7,591 nt of DNA from Planctomycetota bacterium. Its GTDB lineage: Bacteria > Planctomycetota > Planctomycetia > Pirellulales > Lacipirellulaceae. Below the pieces are notes generated by a model. It saw only the letters and a program-made list of their open reading frames with translations, did no database searches and was not told the DNA's origin. Made by a program: the position numbers and the translations under genes. The stretch covers positions 1-7,591 of the forward strand of contig JAKEGR010000319.1 in assembly GCA_022615465.1 (NCBI GenBank), written 5' to 3'. Positions 1 to 6,185 of this stretch are shown one piece after another; the first letter of the stretch is position 1, and the number at the start of each line of letters is the position of its first letter.

Positions 1-387
1 GCGCGTTTTCCTTTCAACGGCTGCTCCGGAAGTAACAAGTCGTTCATGGAGATGGATGGGCGATCCGTATTCAAATGGGCGGTGCGGTTGCTCGATGATT
101 CCACGCAGCAAGTGCTCCAAGCAGCGGGCTGCACCACGGACGACGTGAAACTCTGGCTCTTCCATCAAGCCAACAGCCGCATTCTTGACGCGGCGGTGGA
201 CGCCTTGAAGCTCGATCGGAACAAAATCGAATCGCATATCGACCGCTATGGCAACACCTCGGCCGCCAGCATTCCAATCGCCTTGGATGAAACCTTTCGG
301 GCCGGCCGCTTTCAGCGCGGAGACCTGCTGCTGCTGTGTGGCTTCGGCGGCGGACTGGTGTGGGGCACCGCCCTGCTGCGATGGTAA
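1..387 (+). CDS. fabH: 3-oxoacyl-ACP synthase III (FabH), C-terminal part
   Basis: This is the 3' portion of a beta-ketoacyl-ACP synthase III, the cytoplasmic enzyme that condenses an acyl-CoA with malonyl-ACP to start type II fatty acid synthesis. The frame is open from base 1, so the start lies upstream; 128 residues are visible of a family that is usually about 320-340. Direct evidence is the HQAN motif (from base 163) carrying the catalytic His, and YGNTSAAS carrying the catalytic Asn exactly 30 residues later, the same spacing as His244/Asn274 of E. coli FabH. The end, LLLLCGFGGGLVWGTALL, is the usual glycine-rich FabH C-terminus. The nucleophilic Cys lies outside the window, so its presence cannot be confirmed. 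A FabH-like synthase of a secondary pathway is possible but less likely. The oligoendopeptidase gene starts 26 bases after the stop on the same strand, so the two may be cotranscribed. Confidence 0.92.
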   Translation, partial: ARFPFNGCSGSNKSFMEMDGRSVFKWAVRLLDDSTQQVLQAAGCTTDDVKLWLFHQANSRILDAAVDALKLDRNKIESHIDRYGNTSAASIPIALDETFRAGRFQRGDLLLLCGFGGGLVWGTALLRW

Positions 388-413
388 GGCCCACGCGGCA
401 ACGGACGACTTGA

Positions 414-2222
414 ATGATGACCAAGAAAACCAAAGAACTCCCCGTCCGTCGCGACGTGCATCCTGCCGACACATGGAACCTTGCCAGCCTGATCGAGGAC
501 GACGACGCCTGGGAGCGGTCGTTCGCCAAGTGGGAAAAGCAGATTTCGAAGTACGAGCGGTTCCGGGGCACGCTCGGCGACGGCCCCGCGGCGCTCGCGA
601 AGTGTCTGGCGTTCGATAGTGATCTCGATCGCGAGGGAGAGCGGCTTGGCACTTATGCGCATCTGAAGACCGCCGAGGACATGGCCGACAGCCGCTACCA
701 GCGGATGCTCGGTCGGTACGAACACGCGGCGACCCGGGCAGCCGAAGCGGCGAGCTTCATCCGGCCGGAGATTCTGTCGCTCTCCGCGACGAAGCTGCAT
801 GAGTATGTCAACGCCAAACCCCTCCGGCGATTCAAACTGCCACTTGAACGGCTGATTCGTTACAAGCCGCACACGCTCGGCCGCGGCGAAGAGAAGCTGC
901 TTGCGATGCAGCACGAGATGGCCCAGGCGTCTGACCGCGTGTTTCGCCAACTGACGGATGCGGACCTCAAGTTCGGCATGGTTCGCAACGACAAACGCGA
1001 ATCGGTGGAGCTAACCCACGCTACGTTCTCGACGTTTCTCCATTCACCGAATCGCGATGTCCGTCGCCGGGCGTTCCATCAATACTATGAGCAATTCAAG
1101 TCGCACGAAAACTCGCTGGCGGCCGCGCTGGCCAGTTCGGTGCAAAAGGATGTGTACTACGCCAAAGCACGCGGCTACCCGAGTGCCCACGAGGCATCGC
1201 TGTTTCATGACAAGGTGCCGGTGGCGGTGTACGACAACCTGATCGCGGCCGTGCGCGCGAAGCTGCCGGCGCTGTACGGCTATTTCGAGCTGCGCCGCAA
1301 GAGAATGCGGCTCCGTGATATCCATCAGTACGACACCTACGTGCCGATCTTGAGCGAGTTGGAGACGCGGCGCACGTGGGACCAGGCGGTGGAGGCCGTC
1401 GTCCGTGCGATCGAGCCGCTGGGCCGCGATTATTGCCGCGTACTGGAGCAGGGTCTTGCTGGTCGCTGGTGCGACCGCTACCCCAATCGTGGCAAGCGGA
1501 GCGGCGCGTTTAGCTGCGGCACGTACGACGGCTGGCCATATATTCTCATGAATTATCAGCCGGACGTGCTCGACCACGTCTTCACGCTCGCTCACGAGGC
1601 GGGCCATTCGATGCACAGCTACCTTTCGGCGAAGCAGCAGCCGTTTGAATCGTACAATTACACGATCTTTGTGGCGGAAGTGGCCAGTACATTCAACGAA
1701 CAACTCCTGAGCCGCTACCTCCTGCAGCGGGCCAAGAGCGACAAAGAGCACGCGTACCTCATCAACCGCGAGATCGATGCCATCCGCGGCACCATCATCC
1801 GGCAAACCATGTTTGCCGAGTTTGAGAAGATTGCGCACGCACTGGTCGAAGCGGGCGAGCCGCTGACGGTCGACTGCTTGAAGACAGAATACGGCAAGCT
1901 GCTCGATGCCTACTTCGGTCCTGAATTTGTCATCGACGAAGAGCTAAAGCTGGAATGCCTCCGGATTCCACACTTTTACAGTCCGTTTTACGTCTACAAG
2001 TATGCGACCGGCCTCTCGGCCGCGATCGCGCTGAGCGAGCGCGTCCTGAGCGGCGGCAAGAAAGAACTGAACGATTATCTGTCATTCCTCCAAGGCGGCT
2101 GCTCCCAATGGCCGCTGGATTTGCTCAAGGACGCTGGCGTCGACATGTCCAGCCCCGCGCCGGTCGAGACGGCACTCTCTTATTTCGAGCGTCTGGTCGG
2201 CGAACTCGACACGCTGCTGTAA
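414..2222 (+). CDS. pepF: Oligoendopeptidase F, M3B family zinc metallopeptidase
   Basis: A 602-residue cytoplasmic zinc oligopeptidase, full length for PepF (about 600). The family cleaves short peptides and probably recycles those left by proteolysis or import. Zinc-site evidence: HEAGH at residues 394-398, within TLAHEAGHSMHSYLS, gives the two His ligands and the catalytic Glu. E422 in FVAEVASTFNE, 28 residues after the first His, is the expected third ligand. The Tyr-rich stretch HFYSPFYVYKYATG (520-533) matches the substrate-binding loop of M3 enzymes. The N-terminal 200 or so residues are helical and charged, like the lobe that caps the active-site channel in this family. There is no signal peptide. 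Two consecutive ATG codons begin the gene, with only a weak GGA at 403-405 as a ribosome site. It follows fabH by 26 bases and converges on the cytochrome gene, with 43 bases between the stops and no clear terminator there. Confidence 0.93.
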   Translation: MMTKKTKELPVRRDVHPADTWNLASLIEDDDAWERSFAKWEKQISKYERFRGTLGDGPAALAKCLAFDSDLDREGERLGTYAHLKTAEDMADSRYQRMLGRYEHAATRAAEAASFIRPEILSLSATKLHEYVNAKPLRRFKLPLERLIRYKPHTLGRGEEKLLAMQHEMAQASDRVFRQLTDADLKFGMVRNDKRESVELTHATFSTFLHSPNRDVRRRAFHQYYEQFKSHENSLAAALASSVQKDVYYAKARGYPSAHEASLFHDKVPVAVYDNLIAAVRAKLPALYGYFELRRKRMRLRDIHQYDTYVPILSELETRRTWDQAVEAVVRAIEPLGRDYCRVLEQGLAGRWCDRYPNRGKRSGAFSCGTYDGWPYILMNYQPDVLDHVFTLAHEAGHSMHSYLSAKQQPFESYNYTIFVAEVASTFNEQLLSRYLLQRAKSDKEHAYLINREIDAIRGTIIRQTMFAEFEKIAHALVEAGEPLTVDCLKTEYGKLLDAYFGPEFVIDEELKLECLRIPHFYSPFYVYKYATGLSAAIALSERVLSGGKKELNDYLSFLQGGCSQWPLDLLKDAGVDMSSPAPVETALSYFERLVGELDTLL

Positions 2223-2265
2223 CCATCGCGACTGCCGCGTCCTCGCCGAAGCGTCACAACGCCTT

Positions 2266-3687
2266 CTATAAACACCACATGAACGCCACGAGGTCGGCCT
2301 TTTCCTGTTTGGTCAACTCGATCCCCAGCACGAGGTTGAAAAACTCGACCGTGTCGTCGAGCGTCAGCAACCGGCCGTCGTGCAGATAGGGCGGCGAGTC
2401 TTTGATGCCGCGCAACGGGAACGTCTTGATCGGCCCGTCTGCGGACGCCATCCGACCATTGATCCTTTGCGGCTCGAAGAACCGCTCGGTCTTGAGATTG
2501 TACATCAGGTTGTCCGTGTAGTACGGGGCCGGATGGCACGCGGCGCACTGGGCCTTGCCGAAGAACAACTCCTGCCCGCGCAGCTCCGCCTCGCTCGCCT
2601 GGTCGGGATCGAGCTTACCGAACACGTTGAGCTTGGGTGCCGGCGGGAAGTCCAAGATTTCTTGGAACTCGGCCATGGAATGCACCTGGCTTCCTCGCTC
2701 CAGCACGTTGACCCCCTTCTTCGCGGCAATCACCGGGTCGCCATCAAAGTAGGCGGCCCGCTGCTCGAACTCGGTGAAGTCCTCCACCGATTTGAGCGCT
2801 CGCTGCGAGCCAAACAGCCGCTGGATATTCACACCCCGTAGCGGCGGCGTATCGAGGCGGTGGCGAAATTCCTGCGGACGGATGTCGCCGACCAGATGCG
2901 TGGCCGCGTTGGTATGGCCATTCACATGGCAGTCGAAGCAGGTGACGCCACGATGCGACATGAGCGAGCGGCGATCATCCGTCTGGTTGAATTGCTGCTG
3001 CGGGAACGGCGTGACGAGCAATCGCAACCCTTCAAGCTGCTTGGGATTGAGGATTCCATTGAACAACTCGAAGTAGTTCATGATCGTAACAACCTTCCCT
3101 TGGGAAACATCTCCGAGATCGGGGCGGGTTGTCAGATAAATCGGGGGTGGAAATTCCGGCAGCAAATGCGCCGGCAGGTCGAAGTCGAGGTCGAATCGCG
3201 TCAAGTCCCGCTGCTCCTGCCGCTTGATTTCGTCGATATGCTGTTGCGGAAAGAGCATGCCGCCTTCCGGATGATTCGGATGAGGCAGCGGCAAGAACGC
3301 CTTGGGCCAGGCACCCGCGGCGCGTAACTCGGCCGGCGACATCCGGCCCAATTTGTCCCACGTTGCGCCCTCGGGAAGACCCGCCCGCACGCCTTGCTGG
3401 ACCGGTTTTCCCCGCGACATGGTGACCTCCTTGGCAGGCCGATCCGACAGGTCGTAGCGCTCATTGAGCAGATCCGCTTGGCGACGGTTGATCGCTTTCT
3501 TCTCGGCCGACATCCGCTTCACCGTCTGGTCGAACGGCTCTTTCGCCACGACCGCGGAGTAGCTCGACGGCGGCGGATCGGCTGCGGAGGCAATCCCGAT
3601 AGCCACCGTAGCAACGCCGAGCAGTGCCACAACCGCCCCCCTGCTGCGCGAACGATTCACGTTGAAATCTGCGACTCGCTTGACCAT
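2266..3687 (-). CDS. Secreted di-heme cytochrome c, cytochrome c peroxidase/MauG-like
   Basis: A 473-residue exported protein with two c-type heme sites, CFDCH (250-254) and CAACH (381-385). The C-terminal stretch from PLRGIKDSPPYLHDGR to LTKQEKADLVAF closely resembles the end of bacterial di-heme cytochrome c peroxidases and MauG-like proteins, which reduce H2O2 or oxidise a partner in the periplasm. The start at 3687 is preferred over an in-frame ATG at 3729. It has GGGAGG (3693-3698 on this strand) five bases upstream, and it gives a proper Sec signal: basic N-terminus, hydrophobic AVVALLGVATVAIGIASA, then an Ala-Asp cleavage region. About 210 mature residues without any CxxCH precede heme 1, whereas classical enzymes are about 320-350 residues with heme 1 near the N-terminus. 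The heme motifs are 131 residues apart. Peroxidase activity is therefore inferred; an electron-transfer or other oxidase role is possible. It is divergent from an OxyR gene, which favours a role in peroxide response. Confidence 0.85.
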   Translation of the reverse strand: MVKRVADFNVNRSRSRGAVVALLGVATVAIGIASAADPPPSSYSAVVAKEPFDQTVKRMSAEKKAINRRQADLLNERYDLSDRPAKEVTMSRGKPVQQGVRAGLPEGATWDKLGRMSPAELRAAGAWPKAFLPLPHPNHPEGGMLFPQQHIDEIKRQEQRDLTRFDLDFDLPAHLLPEFPPPIYLTTRPDLGDVSQGKVVTIMNYFELFNGILNPKQLEGLRLLVTPFPQQQFNQTDDRRSLMSHRGVTCFDCHVNGHTNAATHLVGDIRPQEFRHRLDTPPLRGVNIQRLFGSQRALKSVEDFTEFEQRAAYFDGDPVIAAKKGVNVLERGSQVHSMAEFQEILDFPPAPKLNVFGKLDPDQASEAELRGQELFFGKAQCAACHPAPYYTDNLMYNLKTERFFEPQRINGRMASADGPIKTFPLRGIKDSPPYLHDGRLLTLDDTVEFFNLVLGIELTKQEKADLVAFMWCL

Positions 3688-3692
3688 GACTA

Positions 3693-3698
3693 CCTCCC
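3693..3698 (-). promoter_or_regulatory. Ribosome binding site deciding the cytochrome start
   Basis: GGGAGG on the minus strand lies five bases (TAGTC) before the ATG at 3685-3687. The longer in-frame ATG at 3729 has no such site and would put a Phe-rich, non-signal-like stretch ahead of a good signal peptide. Confidence 0.8.
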
Positions 3699-3757
3699 GT
3701 GAGAAGAAGAAAAATGCGAAGCGACTCAACCACGTTTCACCGACGCTAGTAAACTAC

Positions 3758-3786
3758 TTCCGACAAGGTTATAAGTACAGTATATT
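3758..3786 (+). promoter_or_regulatory. Candidate sigma70-type promoter for oxyR
   Basis: TTCCGA (3758-3763) and TATATT (3781-3786) are separated by 17 bases. This gives a good -10 and a poor -35 match, and predicts transcription from about 3793, some 22 bases before the regulator's ATG. This is inferred from consensus only; planctomycete promoters are poorly characterised. The stretch overlaps the candidate cytochrome promoter on the other strand. Confidence 0.3.
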
Positions 3787-3796
3787 TCTCAAATAA
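3768..3796 (-). promoter_or_regulatory. Candidate activator-dependent promoter for the cytochrome gene
   Basis: On the minus strand TATAAC (3773-3768) could be a -10. The sequence 17 bases upstream, TTATTT (3796-3791), is a poor -35, as expected of a promoter needing an activator. Transcription would start near 3761, leaving a leader of about 74 bases. The palindrome at 3801-3817 would then be centred about 48 bases upstream of the start, a position suited to activation by a LysR-type protein. Consensus-based inference only. Confidence 0.3.
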
Positions 3797-3800
3797 CAAG

Positions 3801-3817
3801 CATAGGCATTTCCTATG
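3801..3817. promoter_or_regulatory. Candidate OxyR operator, ATAG-N7-CTAT dyad
   Basis: CATAGG and CCTATG form a perfect 6-bp inverted repeat around a five-base centre. The inner pattern ATAG-N7-CTAT is the half-operator of the E. coli OxyR consensus, and it contains the T-N11-A type core of LysR sites. It overlaps the ATG of the adjacent OxyR gene (3815-3817), which would fit autorepression, and it lies upstream of the divergent cytochrome promoter candidate. A second good ATAG-N7-CTAT unit at the E. coli phasing (22 bases upstream) is not seen. Only a degenerate ATAA-N7-ATAT occurs at 3771-3785. Confidence 0.5.
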
Positions 3818-4720
3818 GAGTTGCACCAACTGCGATACTTCGTTGCCGTTGCCGAGTTGCGCGGATTCACTCGGGCAGCGGAGCGATGCGGGGTTACCCA
3901 GCCTTCGCTCAGTCAACAGATTCAAAAGCTCGAACGCGAGCTTGGAGAACAGCTTCTGGACCGATTGGGCCGGAAGATCAAATTGACCGAAGCGGGCGAG
4001 TCGTTCTACACTCGCGCCACGGCGGTGCTCGATGCCGTCCATGAGGCCAAGGCATCGATCCACAACGACATCGATTGGCGCAAAGCGAGCATCTCCCTTG
4101 GCGCAATCCACACGGTCGCGCCGTACTTATTGCCAGATGTGGTCAAACGGCTGACTCGCAACTTTCCCATGGCTCAAGTAACGGTCGAAGAGCGGCTGAC
4201 CGAAGAACTTATCGAGCGATGCCTGGCGGGGGAACTCGACGTGGGCATCGTGGCGTTACCCGTTGCCGAGAAGCGATTACGGGCGGAACGGCTCTTCAGC
4301 GAGAAGCTGCTGGCGGCAATTCCGGCTGGCAGTCCGCTTGCCAGGCGGAAACGGCTAGCTTTGGCGGACCTATCCGAAGAACCCTTCGTGCTGCTCGACG
4401 AAATGCACTGCCTCGGCCAGCAGACGCTGAAACTCTGCTCCGATCACGATTGCGCCACAATCATCAGTTGCCGAACCGCTCAACTCCTGACGGTGCAAGA
4501 GATGGTCGCCCTGGGACAAGGGGTATCCCTCGTGCCGGAAATGGCGATGCGTCGCGACCGCGACCGCCGCCGCGTGTATCGCCCGCTCGAGGATCCGCCG
4601 ATCGTACGGGAGATTGCGATGATCTGGCGGCCCCGCTATCGGCCCCGAAAACTCGTCGAAGAGGTGCTGGACCTGCTGCGCCAGATGGGAAAGACCATCT
4701 TGGCCAAAGGGAAATCGTAA
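3815..4720 (+). CDS. oxyR: Hydrogen peroxide-sensing LysR-family regulator, OxyR
   Basis: A 301-residue LysR-type transcriptional regulator. The N-terminal winged helix-turn-helix spans residues 1-60 (MELHQLRYFVAVAE, then FTRAAERCGVTQPSLSQQIQKL), followed by a linker helix and a periplasmic-binding-protein-like sensor domain from about residue 91. The key evidence for OxyR is the redox pair: MHCLGQQTLKLC places C199 and C208 eight residues apart, at exactly the E. coli OxyR numbers for the cysteines that form the activating disulfide. H198 next to C199 and T100 in the IHTVAPYLLP segment also match the E. coli peroxide pocket. It therefore probably senses H2O2 and activates defence genes from the cytoplasm. 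It is divergent from the di-heme cytochrome gene, its likely target, with a 127-base shared regulatory region. No strong Shine-Dalgarno precedes the ATG, which sits inside a palindrome. The last residues (GKTILAKGKS) are basic. Extra cysteines occur at 25, 136, 213 and 219. Confidence 0.85.
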   Translation: MELHQLRYFVAVAELRGFTRAAERCGVTQPSLSQQIQKLERELGEQLLDRLGRKIKLTEAGESFYTRATAVLDAVHEAKASIHNDIDWRKASISLGAIHTVAPYLLPDVVKRLTRNFPMAQVTVEERLTEELIERCLAGELDVGIVALPVAEKRLRAERLFSEKLLAAIPAGSPLARRKRLALADLSEEPFVLLDEMHCLGQQTLKLCSDHDCATIISCRTAQLLTVQEMVALGQGVSLVPEMAMRRDRDRRRVYRPLEDPPIVREIAMIWRPRYRPRKLVEEVLDLLRQMGKTILAKGKS

Positions 4721-4755
4721 GCTAAGATCGAGGGATGCCATTCATGGATAGGGTG

Positions 4756-4772
4756 GCGAGCCGCCGGCTCGC
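4756..4772. terminator. GC-rich 7-bp hairpin after oxyR
   Basis: GCGAGCC (4756-4762) and GGCTCGC (4766-4772) form a perfect stem with a GCC loop, 36 bases after the oxyR stop and 66 bases before the ferredoxin ATG. There is no following T-run, so it is not a classical intrinsic terminator. It could be a weak terminator or one copy of a dispersed palindromic repeat. The rest of the 4721-4837 gap shows nothing I can name. Confidence 0.4.
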
Positions 4773-4837
4773 GACTTGTCGTACCTAGATATCCTCTTTC
4801 CGATTCTTGACGCTCGACCCCAGGCTCTCCACGCACC

Positions 4838-5236
4838 ATGGCCAAAGAAGGTCCGCGGAAAAAAGTTCCCAAGGAACTCGCCGTCATCAATGCCGACAAC
4901 TGCACCGGTTGCGAGTCGTGTCTGGAGGTCTGCCCCGTCGATTGTATTACGCTCAAGAAGATCGATCGCGGGGTCGCCAAGGGAACGCAGCAGTGGTGCG
5001 AGATTGACCTCGATCGGTGCGTGGGCTGTGAGGTGTGCGTCCACATTCCGGGCAAGAAAACCAACCCTTACGAATTGACGGTCTGCCCGTGGGACGCAAT
5101 CGAGATGGTTCCGACCGAGAACGTGGCCGTGGTGGTCGCTCAAATCGGCGGCCCGCCTGAATACATTCAAGCTAACTGGGACCGGCTGGTCGGCTCGGCC
5201 CAGCATCTGGCCGAGCTACGGGCGGCCAGCGCGTGA
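4838..5236 (+). CDS. Two-cluster [4Fe-4S] ferredoxin
   Basis: A 132-residue soluble ferredoxin-like electron carrier with two [4Fe-4S] binding motifs. The first is C22-x2-C25-x2-C28-x3-C32-P; the second is C61-x2-C64-x2-C67 followed by 15 residues and then C83-P. By the usual crossover pattern, C22/C25/C28 pair with C83 and C61/C64/C67 with C32. The long loop between C67 and C83 (HIPGKKTNPYELTV region) replaces the normal three residues, and C36 and C54 are additional cysteines. There is no signal peptide, so it is cytoplasmic. About 48 residues after the last Cys contain no further cysteines and may form a capping tail. No clear ribosome site precedes the ATG. No redox partner gene is adjacent, so the pathway cannot be named. 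The stop is six bases from the stop of the convergent epimerase. Confidence 0.85.
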   Translation: MAKEGPRKKVPKELAVINADNCTGCESCLEVCPVDCITLKKIDRGVAKGTQQWCEIDLDRCVGCEVCVHIPGKKTNPYELTVCPWDAIEMVPTENVAVVVAQIGGPPEYIQANWDRLVGSAQHLAELRAASA

Positions 5237-5242
5237 CGCGGC

Positions 5243-6076
5243 TCATCCGCCCGCCAGCACCTGTCGCATGTATTCAATACTTCGCCGGGCGATCTCGTCG
5301 GGACTCGGTTCATACTTGAACACCTCGACGCTGGCCCAGCCGCGGTAATTGATCTCTTTCAGCGCGGCAAAGATCGGCTTGAAGTCGACGTCGCCCATCC
5401 CCGGCCCGAGCAGGTTCGGATCGTTGGCGTGGAAGTGAACAAGCCATTCGCGGCTTTCGCGAATGATGTCGGCGATCGGGCGGCCTTCGCTGCTCATGGC
5501 TTTCACGTCGAGGTGCAGCTTGCAGTGAGGCGAGCCAACCATTTCGGCCAACCGGATGCCCGCCCGCGCATTGAGCAGGAAATCACCCTCGGCCGGACCA
5601 AGCGGCTCCAGCGCGATCGTCACATCGTGTTGACGACAGGCCGGCAAGACGGCATGGAGGACCTCCGTCGCGTAGGCCTCCGCATCCTCGTAGGAAACTC
5701 CCGGAAGCAAATTGCGCTGTTGCGGCGAGCCAAGAACCATGATCTTGCCGCCCAGGTTGACACAGACCTCAACGAGCCTGCGGAGGTACTCGGCCGTGTG
5801 CCGCCGCACGTTCGGATCGGGGCTGGTGAGATAGAAGCCCTCGGTCTTGGCCAAGAGCCAGTGCAGGCCGATGATCTCCAGGCCGGCGTCTTCTGCCTGA
5901 GTGCGGACTTCCACGATCTGCTCGGCCGGCACCTGACGCACGTCGAACGGCTTGGCCGCCGGCTGGAACGTAAACGGCGCGATCTCGACGCCCGTGTAAC
6001 CGAGTTTACGGATTGTGGAGAACGTGTCGACAAAAGGCCGGTCGCCAAACGTCTCGTTGCAGATGGCCAATTTCAT
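5243..6076 (-). CDS. Sugar phosphate isomerase/epimerase, TIM-barrel (AP endonuclease 2-like fold)
   Basis: A 277-residue cytoplasmic TIM-barrel protein of the xylose isomerase-like superfamily, which isomerises or epimerises keto sugars and related polyols through a bound divalent metal. The four expected ligands are visible: E157 (IALEPLG), D190 (LHLDVKAM), H216 (VHFHAND) and E251 (ASVEVFKYE). Their spacings of 33, 26 and 35 residues equal those I recall for the D-tagatose 3-epimerase of Pseudomonas cichorii (E152, D185, H211, E246). E157 and E251 would also be the catalytic pair. Substrate-contacting residues of that enzyme do not appear conserved, so the sugar is unknown; hydroxypyruvate isomerase-like activity or inositol/ketose epimerisation is possible. 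The length is normal. GGAG at 6086-6089 lies nine bases before the ATG. It converges on the ferredoxin and diverges from the methyltransferase; neither neighbour suggests a sugar pathway. Confidence 0.87.
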   Translation of the reverse strand: MKLAICNETFGDRPFVDTFSTIRKLGYTGVEIAPFTFQPAAKPFDVRQVPAEQIVEVRTQAEDAGLEIIGLHWLLAKTEGFYLTSPDPNVRRHTAEYLRRLVEVCVNLGGKIMVLGSPQQRNLLPGVSYEDAEAYATEVLHAVLPACRQHDVTIALEPLGPAEGDFLLNARAGIRLAEMVGSPHCKLHLDVKAMSSEGRPIADIIRESREWLVHFHANDPNLLGPGMGDVDFKPIFAALKEINYRGWASVEVFKYEPSPDEIARRSIEYMRQVLAGG

Positions 6077-6085
6077 GGAATTGTA

Positions 6086-6089
6086 CTCC
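6086..6089 (-). promoter_or_regulatory. Ribosome binding site of the epimerase
   Basis: GGAG on the minus strand lies nine bases before the ATG at 6074-6076. This start gives MKLAICNETF, the normal first beta strand of the barrel. A much stronger AAGGAGG at 6152-6158 serves a different, out-of-frame ATG (see findings). Confidence 0.55.
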
Positions 6090-6185
6090 GTGACTGGGTA
6101 CCGCGGGGTGCGTCTTGCGGCTTGACGGTGGCTCCGCCATATTAAGCGTTGCCTCCTTATCGTATCACAACGGCACGGGGTTTAC

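Noticed and set aside
312..950. Minus-strand open frames over fabH and the start of pepF (also one at 71-652)
   Set aside because: They span two well-supported genes in antisense, are Arg-rich, and show no recognisable domain.
1044..1838. A 264-residue open frame on the minus strand within the oligoendopeptidase gene
   Set aside because: It is the antisense shadow of a clear PepF with zinc motifs; its translation is Arg/His-rich and resembles no family.
2223..2265. A bidirectional terminator between the convergent pepF and cytochrome genes
   Set aside because: I could find no stem with a T-run on either strand in these 43 bases.
3685..3729. A longer cytochrome start at the ATG at 3729
   Set aside because: It would add MSRFAFFFFSREVV before a normal signal peptide and lacks a ribosome site, while the ATG at 3687 has GGGAGG at five bases.
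5429..6145. A 238-residue plus-strand open frame across the epimerase
   Set aside because: It lies antisense to a well-supported epimerase with conserved metal ligands and has the composition of a GC-rich shadow frame.
6122..6145. A promoter for the methyltransferase, TTGACG with TATTAA
   Set aside because: The spacer is only about 12 bases, too short for a sigma70-type promoter.
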